NCBI GenBank assembly: GCA_017557405.1
Contig: JAFYYV010000051.1
Coordinates: 111,478-175,477, forward strand
DNA from: Prevotella sp.
Lineage (GTDB): Bacteria > Bacteroidota > Bacteroidia > Bacteroidales > Bacteroidaceae
Direction: 5' to 3'
Length of the DNA: 64,000 bases
In this document: positions 9,812 through 18,117 of the stretch, one piece after another
Position numbering within the stretch: the first letter of the stretch is position 1
Layout: every line of letters begins with the position of its first letter
Notes under the pieces: generated by a model
The model's input: the letters and a program-made list of their open reading frames with translations, nothing else
Told to the model about the DNA's origin: nothing
Databases searched by the model: none
Program-made: the position numbers and the translations under genes

Positions 9812-10693
9812 ATGGTAGACGAAAACAAAGTAATAGGACATTTCTATACATACGATAAACCTCGTTTTGATAATATAAAGGAGAGCCTCGAAGAGATTGA
9901 AATGTCAAATGGTGCTAAAGGGGCATTGCCCAATGTCGTAGATATACAAACGGGGTATGAAGATCCAAGATGGATAGAAAAGAGTAATTCTATTAAGGCT
10001 CGTGATAATTATACCTGCCAACTTTGCCATGTTTTTAATCCGATGCAGGGAGACTATGTTTTCGTTAAACAAGGAGAATATGAAACGATACACCATTATT
10101 ATTGGGCAGGAAATGACAAATACATGATATTTGTCAAGGGTTATACTCTAAGTATCACTTTTGATTTCATGCCAGGCTTTCATTTAGCAATGCCGCGGTT
10201 AAATGTTCACCACAAGATATATTATAGAAATCGAGATTTATGGGATTACCAAGATGATTGTTTAGTAACTTTATGTGAGGATTGTCACCATTACGTACAT
10301 TCATTAAAAGAGTTGTGCATTCCTATTGCAGAGGTGAATGCCGATGGACAAACTATAATAATTGGAAGAATTCACTCTAAGACTTATAAACCACAATTAG
10401 ATCATACTGATTTGGGTTCATTTCGACCTTTTTCCTTGGTTGAAGAAATAATATGGGAAGTTGGATTGAATGAGCAAGATTCTGCAGACTTTAAACGGGC
10501 AATGAATGAAAACAAGCAATGGTTTAATCACCACGCAATATTAGATGATAAAGTTGTAAATATAAGCTATTTTACACAAAAGAACCAGCCAAATAGTAAG
10601 TATACGGACAAAGAGACAAGAATTGCTGCAGAATTCATCATTCATGATTTTATTGAGAATATTATGGGTTATAGCAGATATTCATCATCCTAA
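9812..10693 (+). CDS. HNH endonuclease-like protein
   Basis: A 293-residue protein with a stretched HNH/treble-clef arrangement. The first zinc pair is RDNYTCQLC (about 64-72), the HNH histidines are in NVHHKIYYRN (about 130-139), and the second pair is TLCEDCHHYVH (about 152-162). About 60 residues separate the first pair from the HH motif, longer than in minimal HNH nucleases. Regions before and after the HNH core are unrecognised. Probably a DNA-cleaving enzyme of the accessory island, but activity is inferred from motifs only. Base composition is clearly more AT-rich than in the flanking housekeeping genes. Confidence 0.65.
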   Translation: MVDENKVIGHFYTYDKPRFDNIKESLEEIEMSNGAKGALPNVVDIQTGYEDPRWIEKSNSIKARDNYTCQLCHVFNPMQGDYVFVKQGEYETIHHYYWAGNDKYMIFVKGYTLSITFDFMPGFHLAMPRLNVHHKIYYRNRDLWDYQDDCLVTLCEDCHHYVHSLKELCIPIAEVNADGQTIIIGRIHSKTYKPQLDHTDLGSFRPFSLVEEIIWEVGLNEQDSADFKRAMNENKQWFNHHAILDDKVVNISYFTQKNQPNSKYTDKETRIAAEFIIHDFIENIMGYSRYSSS

Positions 10694-10705
10694 TTCTCAA
10701 CTATT

Positions 10706-11557
10706 ATGGTAAAAGCAAATAATACGATATTACAGTTTTATCTGGAGATGATGGATTCTTTTGGAAAGTATCTTTCTGAAAAACATCCAAATAGTGCCTC
10801 AATAGAAGACACAAAGCACTATCAGACAGTCATAATAATGAAGATTGTGCAAATGTTCCATTCTCTAGAATTATTAACGAAGAATACGTTAGATGAAGTG
10901 TCTGCAAGATGTGTACTCCGTGGCATTTTGGATAGTGTTACTTCATACAGTTTCATTTATCAGAGAACAGATGAAAATGACATGCTGTTTCGGCACTATT
11001 TATATGCCTTAGATGGCTGGAGAGAATGCAAGAAGAGTGTTATTATAATTTCAGAAGAAAATGAGTATAAAGATAAAGAGGATTTTGCTTATGATTTTGT
11101 AATAAAGCAGATTGAAGAGAAACTAAAGAATCATACTTATTATACTCAAGATAGGGCTACAGCTAACTTGTTAATTCAGAATTCTAATTGGAAATATGAA
11201 TCATTGCAGAACCCTAGAAGTCTGAAATATGGAGAAATGTACTCTGCTATAGGTTTCAACAATAAGTCTATAGAATATTTTCAAGGCTATTTGTCACAAT
11301 TTGTTCATGGCTTGTGCTTAAGCAATAAACCTATCGCAGACTCAGAACAAATGAATAGTGTTTTGTATGAATGTATTCCTATTGCAGACAAATTCATACA
11401 AACTATAAATCAGACGCTTCATGACAAAGAGATGATGAAAAATTTTATCAGCTCTGATAGAATTAATAAATTACTCAATTCTAAAGATTTTAATCTTGAT
11501 GAGTTGTCGGAATTCGCAATTGCATTAGTGCAGAAAGATAAAACTCTATTAATATGA
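10706..11557 (+). CDS. hypothetical helical protein, DUF5677-like
   Basis: A 283-residue, mostly alpha-helical protein without signal peptide or membrane segment. The segment EVSARCVLRGILDSVTSYSF (about 66-85) resembles the conserved helix of DUF5677-type proteins of unknown function; this is recall by eye, not a search. The gene begins 12 bp after the HNH gene and is AT-rich like it, so they probably form one operon. I cannot assign a function. Confidence 0.55.
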   Translation: MVKANNTILQFYLEMMDSFGKYLSEKHPNSASIEDTKHYQTVIIMKIVQMFHSLELLTKNTLDEVSARCVLRGILDSVTSYSFIYQRTDENDMLFRHYLYALDGWRECKKSVIIISEENEYKDKEDFAYDFVIKQIEEKLKNHTYYTQDRATANLLIQNSNWKYESLQNPRSLKYGEMYSAIGFNNKSIEYFQGYLSQFVHGLCLSNKPIADSEQMNSVLYECIPIADKFIQTINQTLHDKEMMKNFISSDRINKLLNSKDFNLDELSEFAIALVQKDKTLLI

Positions 11558-11667
11558 TGATACTTTCACACGCTAGTTATATGGCATTGTGGTATAATAT
11601 CAATGATTCTTAAATATTGAGTGAACGAGAAGGACTATAATTTAAATATAAAAAAAGCAGAAGACAT

Positions 11668-13731
11668 ATGACAGAAGATTTTTTTGATACAATAAGATAT
11701 GACTATTCAATAGACCAGAAGCTTGAAAAGTGGATGGCATCAAAAGTTAAGTTGGCTTTTGGCTTAGCAAAAGTTCAACAAGACATCCTTGAAAAACTTG
11801 GGTATAAGAACCTTGCTCCATTATCCATTGATTATGACAGAATCTGGTTTTATATAAAAGACGATAAGTTTCACACTGTTGATGATGGCAATGGGAAAAG
11901 TACTTATAGACGTTGGGAACATTTATATGGCGATATACTCTTATGCTTGAACGATACAGGATACCATCTTTGTGAAGCTTCAACTGATGAAGAATCTAAA
12001 ACCTATAAAGTTGAAGATGGAGAATACTATTTCTTGTGGGACAATGATGAATATACAGTTCTGACATACATGCCCCCCCTGAGAACTCAGTATTGCAAAG
12101 ATAAGTTTGAATATATCAAGGGAGAAAACTATGTGGCCATTAAATACTATGAAAAGAAAAAGTTTGGGGAGGAGTTTATGAGTGAGGAAGAGAGATTGAG
12201 TGAACGTCCTCGCAAAGATGTAATCATATCTAGAAGTAAAGATATTTGTCACATTGAGGTCTTCGCATACTTTCATAAAAATAAAATTGTCGTAGAATTT
12301 GACGATACTGTAATTGTGTATGATACCGAATTCAATATTTTGTATGAAAACAACAATAACTATAAAATCTGGGAAATAGAAGGAATGGCATACCTTATTT
12401 TTCCTTATGATGAGATTGTTTTCTGCCTTTCTGATTGTAGAAAAATTGAATTGAAAAACAATGATAAGTATTTATGGAATTTCGTAAAAACATACAAAAA
12501 AATTCTTATATGCTATAGTGAGAAACATTTTCCGCTACCACATAACTGTTATTCCGATAAAGATGATTGGGACTATGAACCAGAAACTCCTGTGAGGAAT
12601 ACCTTTGGCAAGGTTTTTGATTCTAATTTCAATTTTCTAAGAGATTTTAATGTTAAAGGCAAAATTGTTGATATAAAAGAAATGGGCAATACTATAGCGA
12701 TGGAAGTCTATTCTACAACCTATAATGAAGATGATACTGAAAACTTATTCGACCTGATGGAGCCTAATATATCTAAATATGATGAAGAAATTAATGAAAA
12801 CATTTCCATACCAATTACTTCTTATACTTATTTGGGGGGTGGTGACTTATATATTCTTTCAACAGGATGTTCAAGTGATGTTATTAGCTCCATGAATAGA
12901 AAAATTAGATATGGTGTTTGTCAGAAAGGTATATTTGACGATAATTATATAAAAGTAATCGATTGTAATTACGATAAAATTATACCGATGCCCGTTAAAG
13001 AGGATAATAATGTATATTTTGTCGGAATCATAGGTACTGAAACAATCGGTAAATGTGATTTTTATATCAATAACGAATTGGTGTTTCAAGGAATACCATT
13101 CAACAAAGGGAAAGCCATTAGAGTCTTAAATAGTGGTTATTTCATTTTTCTTAGAGATCTCCAGGGGAGAAATAGAATTATTAGAGATGGGAAAATAATT
13201 TTTTCCACACGTTATAATGTTGCAAACGCTTATGTACAAACGGATTATGATGTAGATGGTAATAAATTCATTGCAGATGTTTATCTTATTGTAATCTCAA
13301 AAAACGGTTTGTATGGCATTTACTCTTCTAAAAAGCATTTGATACTTCCAATTAAGTATTCGACAATCGATATTGATGAACAATTTAATATTGTCTTAGG
13401 TGAGAAAGTGAATTTAGACATGTATGACGAGGAACTAAAAAAGGGAAAGCTTAAATGTATGCGCAAAGGTGAATATATGCAAATAGGTAACTATATTGAG
13501 AAATATGATTATGTAGAATGCAAGAGTGCAAAGGTATATGGCGATGAAGTGTATATTGTAGACACATATAACGAACATTACTATTGGAATGATGGCTTCA
13601 GTGATTATGAAATAGATGATGAAGATACTTCTGGTGTTAATGTTCCCTCAAATTGGGATGATTATTCATACGAAGATTCTTTATACGATGCTTTAGGTGG
13701 AGAAATGGATGCAGTTTGGAATATTGACTAA
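11668..13731 (+). CDS. large hypothetical repetitive beta-rich protein
   Basis: A 687-residue, acidic, tyrosine- and aspartate-rich protein without signal peptide. Its body is made of short hydrophobic beta strands separated by turns, suggesting a WG-like or propeller-like repeat fold (inference). Examples are YGIYSSKKHLILPIKYSTID near 545-565 and GDEVYIVDTYNEHYYWNDGF near 628-647. The tail is very acidic and ends LGGEMDAVWNID. Composition is strongly AT-rich. It follows the DUF5677-like gene by 110 bp; I see no clear promoter between them. Function unknown. Confidence 0.55.
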   Translation: MTEDFFDTIRYDYSIDQKLEKWMASKVKLAFGLAKVQQDILEKLGYKNLAPLSIDYDRIWFYIKDDKFHTVDDGNGKSTYRRWEHLYGDILLCLNDTGYHLCEASTDEESKTYKVEDGEYYFLWDNDEYTVLTYMPPLRTQYCKDKFEYIKGENYVAIKYYEKKKFGEEFMSEEERLSERPRKDVIISRSKDICHIEVFAYFHKNKIVVEFDDTVIVYDTEFNILYENNNNYKIWEIEGMAYLIFPYDEIVFCLSDCRKIELKNNDKYLWNFVKTYKKILICYSEKHFPLPHNCYSDKDDWDYEPETPVRNTFGKVFDSNFNFLRDFNVKGKIVDIKEMGNTIAMEVYSTTYNEDDTENLFDLMEPNISKYDEEINENISIPITSYTYLGGGDLYILSTGCSSDVISSMNRKIRYGVCQKGIFDDNYIKVIDCNYDKIIPMPVKEDNNVYFVGIIGTETIGKCDFYINNELVFQGIPFNKGKAIRVLNSGYFIFLRDLQGRNRIIRDGKIIFSTRYNVANAYVQTDYDVDGNKFIADVYLIVISKNGLYGIYSSKKHLILPIKYSTIDIDEQFNIVLGEKVNLDMYDEELKKGKLKCMRKGEYMQIGNYIEKYDYVECKSAKVYGDEVYIVDTYNEHYYWNDGFSDYEIDDEDTSGVNVPSNWDDYSYEDSLYDALGGEMDAVWNID

Positions 13732-13870
13732 ATTATATATCTAGATAACTTTAATATAATACGCGTGTACTCAACACCGAACAGGATGAGGTATGAAGTA
13801 AAAGCCTATATTAAAGAATATAAACGTTGTTACGATATGGACAAAGATAATAAATTGAACATAATAAATT

Positions 13871-14281
13871 TTATGGGAAAATAGAATAGACGGGAGATCG
13901 CAACTTACGCATGATGTCTAACATGCGCTCAGCACTGCCGCTGCGGAACATTAAAGGAAGCTTATGTAACTGCTCTTCCGTGATGAAAAATGAAAATCCT
14001 TGCAGTCGAGTATATAGCTGTTCATAGTTGACTTTCACCAGTTGCTCCATCTTTTTGAACAATTCTTCATTGTCTTCTACTAAGTGCATATACAGAGCAT
14101 CACCTCGCATCGGACCATGTGGGGCAAAAACAGTACCTTTGGGGATCAAACATTTGTCTGCCCCAGTGAATGGAGCAGCAAAATGAATTAGGTATTCTAA
14201 TTCTGTATCCTCTGTTAATTCAAAGACGTTCTCGTCAATTTTCAATGCTTTAATCTGTGCATCTGTTGCCATATGTCTCAT
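13871..14281 (-). CDS. hypothetical protein of 136 residues
   Basis: Not recognised. The product is a soluble, mixed alpha/beta protein with charged helices (NEELFKKMEQLVKVNYEQLY near 75-95) and the end SPVYSIFP. The frame is open up to ATG 14302, but the -7 box at 14300-14307 overlaps that codon, so I start at ATG 14281 (ATG 14272 is also possible). It is transcribed divergently from the 420-residue gene, and the palindrome at 14344-14356 lies between the two promoters, so both could answer to one regulator. Confidence 0.55.
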   Translation of the reverse strand: MRHMATDAQIKALKIDENVFELTEDTELEYLIHFAAPFTGADKCLIPKGTVFAPHGPMRGDALYMHLVEDNEELFKKMEQLVKVNYEQLYTRLQGFSFFITEEQLHKLPLMFRSGSAERMLDIMRKLRSPVYSIFP

Positions 14282-14299
14282 GTTATTAAGTTTCGAAGG

Positions 14300-14307
14300 C
14301 AAAGATA
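14300..14307 (-). promoter_or_regulatory. promoter -7 box for the 136-residue gene
   Basis: TATCTTTG on the minus strand, with TTTG at 14328-14331 exactly 20 nt upstream. One of the best promoter matches in the window; it fixes the start of the minus-strand gene downstream of 14300. Confidence 0.65.
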
Positions 14308-14343
14308 TGCAATAAATCTCAATAGTGCAAATAAAAATAAAAA

Positions 14344-14356
14344 CACAAGCCTTGCG
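14344..14356. promoter_or_regulatory. palindrome CACAAGCCTTGCG, site 2 of 3
   Basis: Two-mismatch copy of the CACAAGGCTTGTG element, centred 54 bp upstream of the -7 box at 14404 and just beyond the -33 element of the divergent minus-strand promoter. Confidence 0.4.
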
Positions 14357-14403
14357 AATAATTATTTTCTGCTGTAACGCTATTGTAGTTGAAGAAAAAA
14401 ATG

Positions 14404-14411
14404 TATCTTTG
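14404..14411 (+). promoter_or_regulatory. promoter -7 box for the 420-residue gene
   Basis: TATCTTTG, 16 nt before ATG 14427, with a TTG 18 nt upstream. ATG 14442 would give a more usual leader length. Confidence 0.55.
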
Positions 14412-14426
14412 CGGTACTAAAAACCA

Positions 14427-15689
14427 ATGGGTAAATTATTAATGGCAGACCACAATATGGATATATTTGATTACATCTTTGATAAAGATTTATCTGAAAG
14501 ACAGAATCCAGGAAAGTTGTCATCGTACAGGCAGGCTGCTGAATTAATATGTTTGTGCTGGAATAGGTTGGACATGAGTTTCATAGAGCCATTTCTGCAC
14601 GAGCAAATAGTTTGGGAAGGTAATGCTCTAAATAGAAGGATTCAAGGTAAAAGTAATTACCTGAAACTGATGCGACAGGTATTTGACTCACTTCAATACT
14701 CGAAGAAGAGTTATAAGGCTGATGTTAATGGGTCAGATGACCATGCTGTTGCCATTGTTACTGTTGATGGTAATTCTCAAGACATGATGCATCGCCTGAC
14801 AATTGTGAATGGACTGATAACGAAGATTTGGATTACTCCATCGCCTTCTTGGTGGCTTAAAGAACTTGGTGGCTCGTCACCTTTCGGGGTGATACACCAG
14901 ACTTCGTTACATGAATTGGCTGCGGCTGTTGCTGCCATAGAGCAATATATTAAGACGGAACTTGGTAATAAAACTATTACTTGGGCTACGCCATACGAAC
15001 TGAAGAACTCACACTGTCAGCTGTCATTCACGTGTGATGGTCTTTCATACGATTTGTTGATAGAGATTCATACTTTCGATAAATCCAAATATCGTTTTGT
15101 GATGTATACCGAATACAACTGTCTTCTTGCTGGTTGTCGCGAAAATGATCACATTCCTTGTATTCTTGCCCTTGATGAGAATAGAGAATTTTCTAGTTTA
15201 ACATTATTAGAAGATATGGACGTTAGAGTTCAAAAGATAAGAAACCAAGGGATGAACGAATGGACGTTCAGAGGATTGTTTAAGACAAAAGCACAGTTGA
15301 GCCGTCTTGTCATCACTAAAGACTTTCGAATCTTACTTCCCGACTATAATGATATTGAGATTAAGATGGAGCCTTTGGTAAAAGCTGTGTTCTTTTTGTT
15401 TTTGAAGCGTCCTAATGGTATCGTTTTCAAAGAACTCGCTGATTACAAAGAAGAACTGCTGGACATCTATAAAGAATTGAAGCCTATGGGGGTGAGCAAG
15501 CGAACGATTCAGAGCATTGAAGATGTCACGAATCCTTTGCTCAACTCCATCAATGAGAAATGCGCTCGTGTTCGTGCAGCATTTGTGAAAGAGTTCGATG
15601 AACACTTGGCAAAAAACTATTTCATTACAGGAGAAAGGGGTGAGGCTAAGAAAATCACACTGCCACGTGACCTAGTGACTTGGGAATAA
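14427..15689 (+). CDS. hypothetical protein with NTF2-like N-terminal domain
   Basis: A 420-residue cytoplasmic protein. Residues about 20-150 look like an NTF2/SnoaL-type cone (helices, then IVWEG, GKSNYLKLMRQVFDSL, AVAIVTVDG and a final strand ITKIWITPSPSWW). The C-terminal third (IEIKMEPLVKAVFFLFLKRP, then NSINEKCARVRAAF and RDLVTWE) resembles a tail I recall from other uncharacterised Bacteroidota proteins. No catalytic motif was identified. It has its own promoter and the palindrome at 14344, which ties it to the ADP-ribosylglycohydrolase and ATPase genes of the island. Confidence 0.6.
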   Translation: MGKLLMADHNMDIFDYIFDKDLSERQNPGKLSSYRQAAELICLCWNRLDMSFIEPFLHEQIVWEGNALNRRIQGKSNYLKLMRQVFDSLQYSKKSYKADVNGSDDHAVAIVTVDGNSQDMMHRLTIVNGLITKIWITPSPSWWLKELGGSSPFGVIHQTSLHELAAAVAAIEQYIKTELGNKTITWATPYELKNSHCQLSFTCDGLSYDLLIEIHTFDKSKYRFVMYTEYNCLLAGCRENDHIPCILALDENREFSSLTLLEDMDVRVQKIRNQGMNEWTFRGLFKTKAQLSRLVITKDFRILLPDYNDIEIKMEPLVKAVFFLFLKRPNGIVFKELADYKEELLDIYKELKPMGVSKRTIQSIEDVTNPLLNSINEKCARVRAAFVKEFDEHLAKNYFITGERGEAKKITLPRDLVTWE

Positions 15690-15703
15690 AAAACTGCTAT
15701 TTC

Positions 15704-15716
15704 CACAAGGCTTGTG
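15704..15716. promoter_or_regulatory. palindrome CACAAGGCTTGTG, site 3 of 3
   Basis: Identical to the 13-mer at 8335-8347, and flanked by complementary C and G so the palindrome is 15 bp here. Centred 42 bp upstream of the -7 box at 15752. Confidence 0.5.
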
Positions 15717-15751
15717 GAGGAGAAAAACTTGGAAGGTTTTATTTCTTCTTG

Positions 15752-15759
15752 TATTTTTG
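15752..15759 (+). promoter_or_regulatory. promoter -7 box for the DnaB/RecA-like ATPase gene
   Basis: TATTTTTG, 25 nt before ATG 15784. The frame is open from 15712, upstream of the box, so the start is placed at 15784. Confidence 0.6.
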
Positions 15760-15783
15760 TGGACAAATCAAAAAACAAGAAAT

Positions 15784-16632
15784 ATGAAGCATATTAATGA
15801 AATAGTAAATAACTACAAAATAAAAGAGGAGCCAGCAATGACGGCTGGCCTGAAGTTCTTGGATGAGAATATCGGAGGATTGTATCCTAGAGAGTTTACA
15901 GTAATCTGTGGTGACGCAAACTGCGGAAAAACTGCTATTATGATTCGGCAGATTCATCAGTTGGCAATGGAAAAGAAAGAGCCTGTGATGATAGTGCTGA
16001 ATGGAATGAGTGAACGGACATTTTTGGCTTGTATGACAGCGTACTATTGCAGCATCTTCACCAAAGATGTTAGAAGAGTTTTTACTGATCCACTTTGCCT
16101 TGCAGAAGTGGAGAGCTACATGAAGCTTCTTCATGAATGTCCTATTTATATCATGGAAAGCCATGAGTTTGAGACAATTAATGATCTTCAATTGAAAGAG
16201 TTCGTAGATGAGAATGGCATTCAAGCTATCTTTGTTGAATGTATGGGGTTCTTTTGCGAAAGTTCAATTGAACAAAATCTTTTTGCTCGAAGGCTAAAGC
16301 TAATGGCTAAGAAATTAAATGTAACGATTGTTGGAGAATATCATTTCTTTACAAATGATGATTATCCAGCGCTGTCAATCCGGCAATTTGAGAACAATGA
16401 CGTGATAATGTTTGCTGATAACATTATTGGAATCATTGATTTTCAACAGCATGGCATAAAACAAGATGAGAAGGGAAATAATATGCGAGGCAAGGTGAGA
16501 CTGAAAATAATGAAGCACAAGGGTATGTTGTCTGAAGGGAAAGATGTAATTTATTCGAAGATGAGATTATTTGTGCGCAGCAATAGTAGAGCTACATACA
16601 TTGATGGTTGTGAACCTTTGTTAGATTGGTGA
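15784..16632 (+). CDS. DnaB/RecA-like P-loop ATPase
   Basis: A 282-residue protein matching only the C-terminal RecA-like motor domain of DnaB-type helicases. The pattern is TGLKFLDENIGGLYPREFTV, then Walker A GDANCGKT (about 43-50), a Walker B-like hydrophobic strand ending in the acidic pair of AIFVECMG (about 147-154), and a late basic strand KVRLKIMKHKG. The N-terminal DnaB domain and primase contacts are missing. It probably uses ATP to act on DNA or on a partner, but the task is unknown. Its promoter carries the shared palindrome of the island. Confidence 0.7.
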   Translation: MKHINEIVNNYKIKEEPAMTAGLKFLDENIGGLYPREFTVICGDANCGKTAIMIRQIHQLAMEKKEPVMIVLNGMSERTFLACMTAYYCSIFTKDVRRVFTDPLCLAEVESYMKLLHECPIYIMESHEFETINDLQLKEFVDENGIQAIFVECMGFFCESSIEQNLFARRLKLMAKKLNVTIVGEYHFFTNDDYPALSIRQFENNDVIMFADNIIGIIDFQQHGIKQDEKGNNMRGKVRLKIMKHKGMLSEGKDVIYSKMRLFVRSNSRATYIDGCEPLLDW

Positions 16633-16677
16633 GAGGCGAAGTGAATGAATTATTATTGATAGATCAAGAAAGGAGCT

Positions 16678-17349
16678 ATGAGGAAAACAATATTTACTAT
16701 AATAGGATGTGTGGCCATCATTTCGTTTATTATTGTCTGTTGTGAATGGACGGAGCGGGACACGTTGGAGGTGGATGTTCACAATCTTATTACAAAAAAA
16801 CTTAAAGAAAAGGTGGACAATAAAGTGCAAGAGGATGAAACAACTGAACCTGTTTCTGAAGATACGAGCGATTTTGTTACTAATAATACGCTCGTTGAAA
16901 GATTGACTAATGCCGAGGCTTTAGATGGGTGGATTGGTTCGTGTCCGTGGGTTACTTGGAAGAGCGACAGGTATCGTTTCAGAGTACAGTATCCCTATTT
17001 CATGAATGTTGTTGAATATCTGACACATGACGATTGTATCTATCTTCAATGGGAAATGCTTAAGATGATAGGCAAGATGTATGAGAACAATATGTCAGTA
17101 AACGAAAAATATGAAGCATTGAAAAGTGGTGCCAACACTTCATCTGTCGGAGAAGACTATTTCTTGTTGGCAGGTCGTATTGGTAAGGACATGAGGTTCT
17201 TTGAGAAAGACATCAAAGGTGAACGATATTGGTATTACCTCAGGGTGGAGTTCCCTGTGGAATACACGAAAGCCATCGATCCCTTACTGCAATATGTGAA
17301 AGACTATTATCCCTGTGATTTCATTGATTTTGGTTATACGTTGAAGTAA
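16678..17349 (+). CDS. membrane-anchored hypothetical protein
   Basis: A 223-residue protein. One N-terminal hydrophobic segment (about 4-21, with a CC pair at the end that could be a lipobox-like site) is followed by an acidic, threonine-rich linker (about 45-75). A folded domain then contains SDRYRFRVQYPYFM (about 98-111) and the end YYPCDFIDFGYTLK, so the domain is probably outside the cytoplasm. I do not recognise the family. Its last 16 bp overlap the end of the convergent ABC ATPase gene, which may mark the island boundary. Confidence 0.6.
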   Translation: MRKTIFTIIGCVAIISFIIVCCEWTERDTLEVDVHNLITKKLKEKVDNKVQEDETTEPVSEDTSDFVTNNTLVERLTNAEALDGWIGSCPWVTWKSDRYRFRVQYPYFMNVVEYLTHDDCIYLQWEMLKMIGKMYENNMSVNEKYEALKSGANTSSVGEDYFLLAGRIGKDMRFFEKDIKGERYWYYLRVEFPVEYTKAIDPLLQYVKDYYPCDFIDFGYTLK

Positions 17350-18035
17350 TTCTCCAATTCCTGTTCGGCGCTGCCGTTTTCGTTTTGCAAGTCTTTGATG
17401 ATAACACCATGTTCGAGCAATGCAATGCGCGATGAGATTTCAATAGTGTGTTGCAGGTTGTGCGATGAAATCAGGATGGTGGCGCCAGTCTCTTCGTGGT
17501 AGGCGGTCAACATCTTCTTCAGGATGTTCTGAGAAGAAGGGTCGAGGAAGTTGAAAGGCTCATCGAGGATGACGAGTTGTGGCTTGTTGAAAAGTGCGGC
17601 CACAATACCAATCTTTTGCTTGTTACCTGCGCTGAAATCTCGGATGAGCTTCTTTTGATCCAGAATCTCTCCATCCATAAATTGTTCGAAATCACGTTGG
17701 CGTTGCTCTATGGTTTCTTTGTCCATTGAATAGGTCTTGCCGACGAATTCAAAGTATTCTTCAGGTGTGAGGAAGTCAATCAGGAAGGCTTCATCGATAT
17801 AAGCTCCTGTTGTGGTCTTCCAATCTTCGTGCTCGGCAGGGTTGATGCCAGCAATGGAAACCTCACCCTCGTCAGGCTTCAGCAAATCGAGAATCATACG
17901 GAAGAGGGTTGTCTTTCCTGCTCCGTTGTTTCCTACGAGGCCCAAGATGTCGCCATCGTTGATTTGGAATTCGTTTATATCGACAGCGGTTTTTTCGCCG
18001 AATGTCTTCTTGAGATTACTGATGCGGATGTCCAT
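17334..18035 (-). CDS. ABC transporter ATP-binding protein
   Basis: A 233-residue ATPase subunit. It has Walker A GNNGAGKT (about 35-42), Walker B VILDEPFNFLDP (about 156-167) and a switch histidine in ISSHNLQH. The signature motif is SAGNKQK in place of the usual LSGGQ, a variant seen in some export-type or ABC-2 ATPases. Its permease partner is not adjacent: downstream is only the convergent island gene. It lies 82 bp after secA, with a hairpin (18068-18104) between them. Substrate unknown. Confidence 0.88.
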   Translation of the reverse strand: MDIRISNLKKTFGEKTAVDINEFQINDGDILGLVGNNGAGKTTLFRMILDLLKPDEGEVSIAGINPAEHEDWKTTTGAYIDEAFLIDFLTPEEYFEFVGKTYSMDKETIEQRQRDFEQFMDGEILDQKKLIRDFSAGNKQKIGIVAALFNKPQLVILDEPFNFLDPSSQNILKKMLTAYHEETGATILISSHNLQHTIEISSRIALLEHGVIIKDLQNENGSAEQELENYFNV

Positions 18036-18067
18036 AGTTGTTTTTGTTAGTTATTGATGTTTTGTGT

Positions 18068-18104
18068 AAGCCCAGAAAAGAGCTGTTGCTCCTTTCTGTG
18101 GCTT
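18068..18104. terminator. hairpin between secA and the ABC ATPase gene
   Basis: A long imperfect stem (AAGCCCAGAAAAGAGC against GCTCCTTTCTGTGGCTT) with a 4-base loop. In the secA direction there is no T-run behind it, so it may be a weak terminator or an mRNA-stabilising hairpin. Confidence 0.4.
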
Positions 18105-18117
18105 TTATTGTGCTTTA

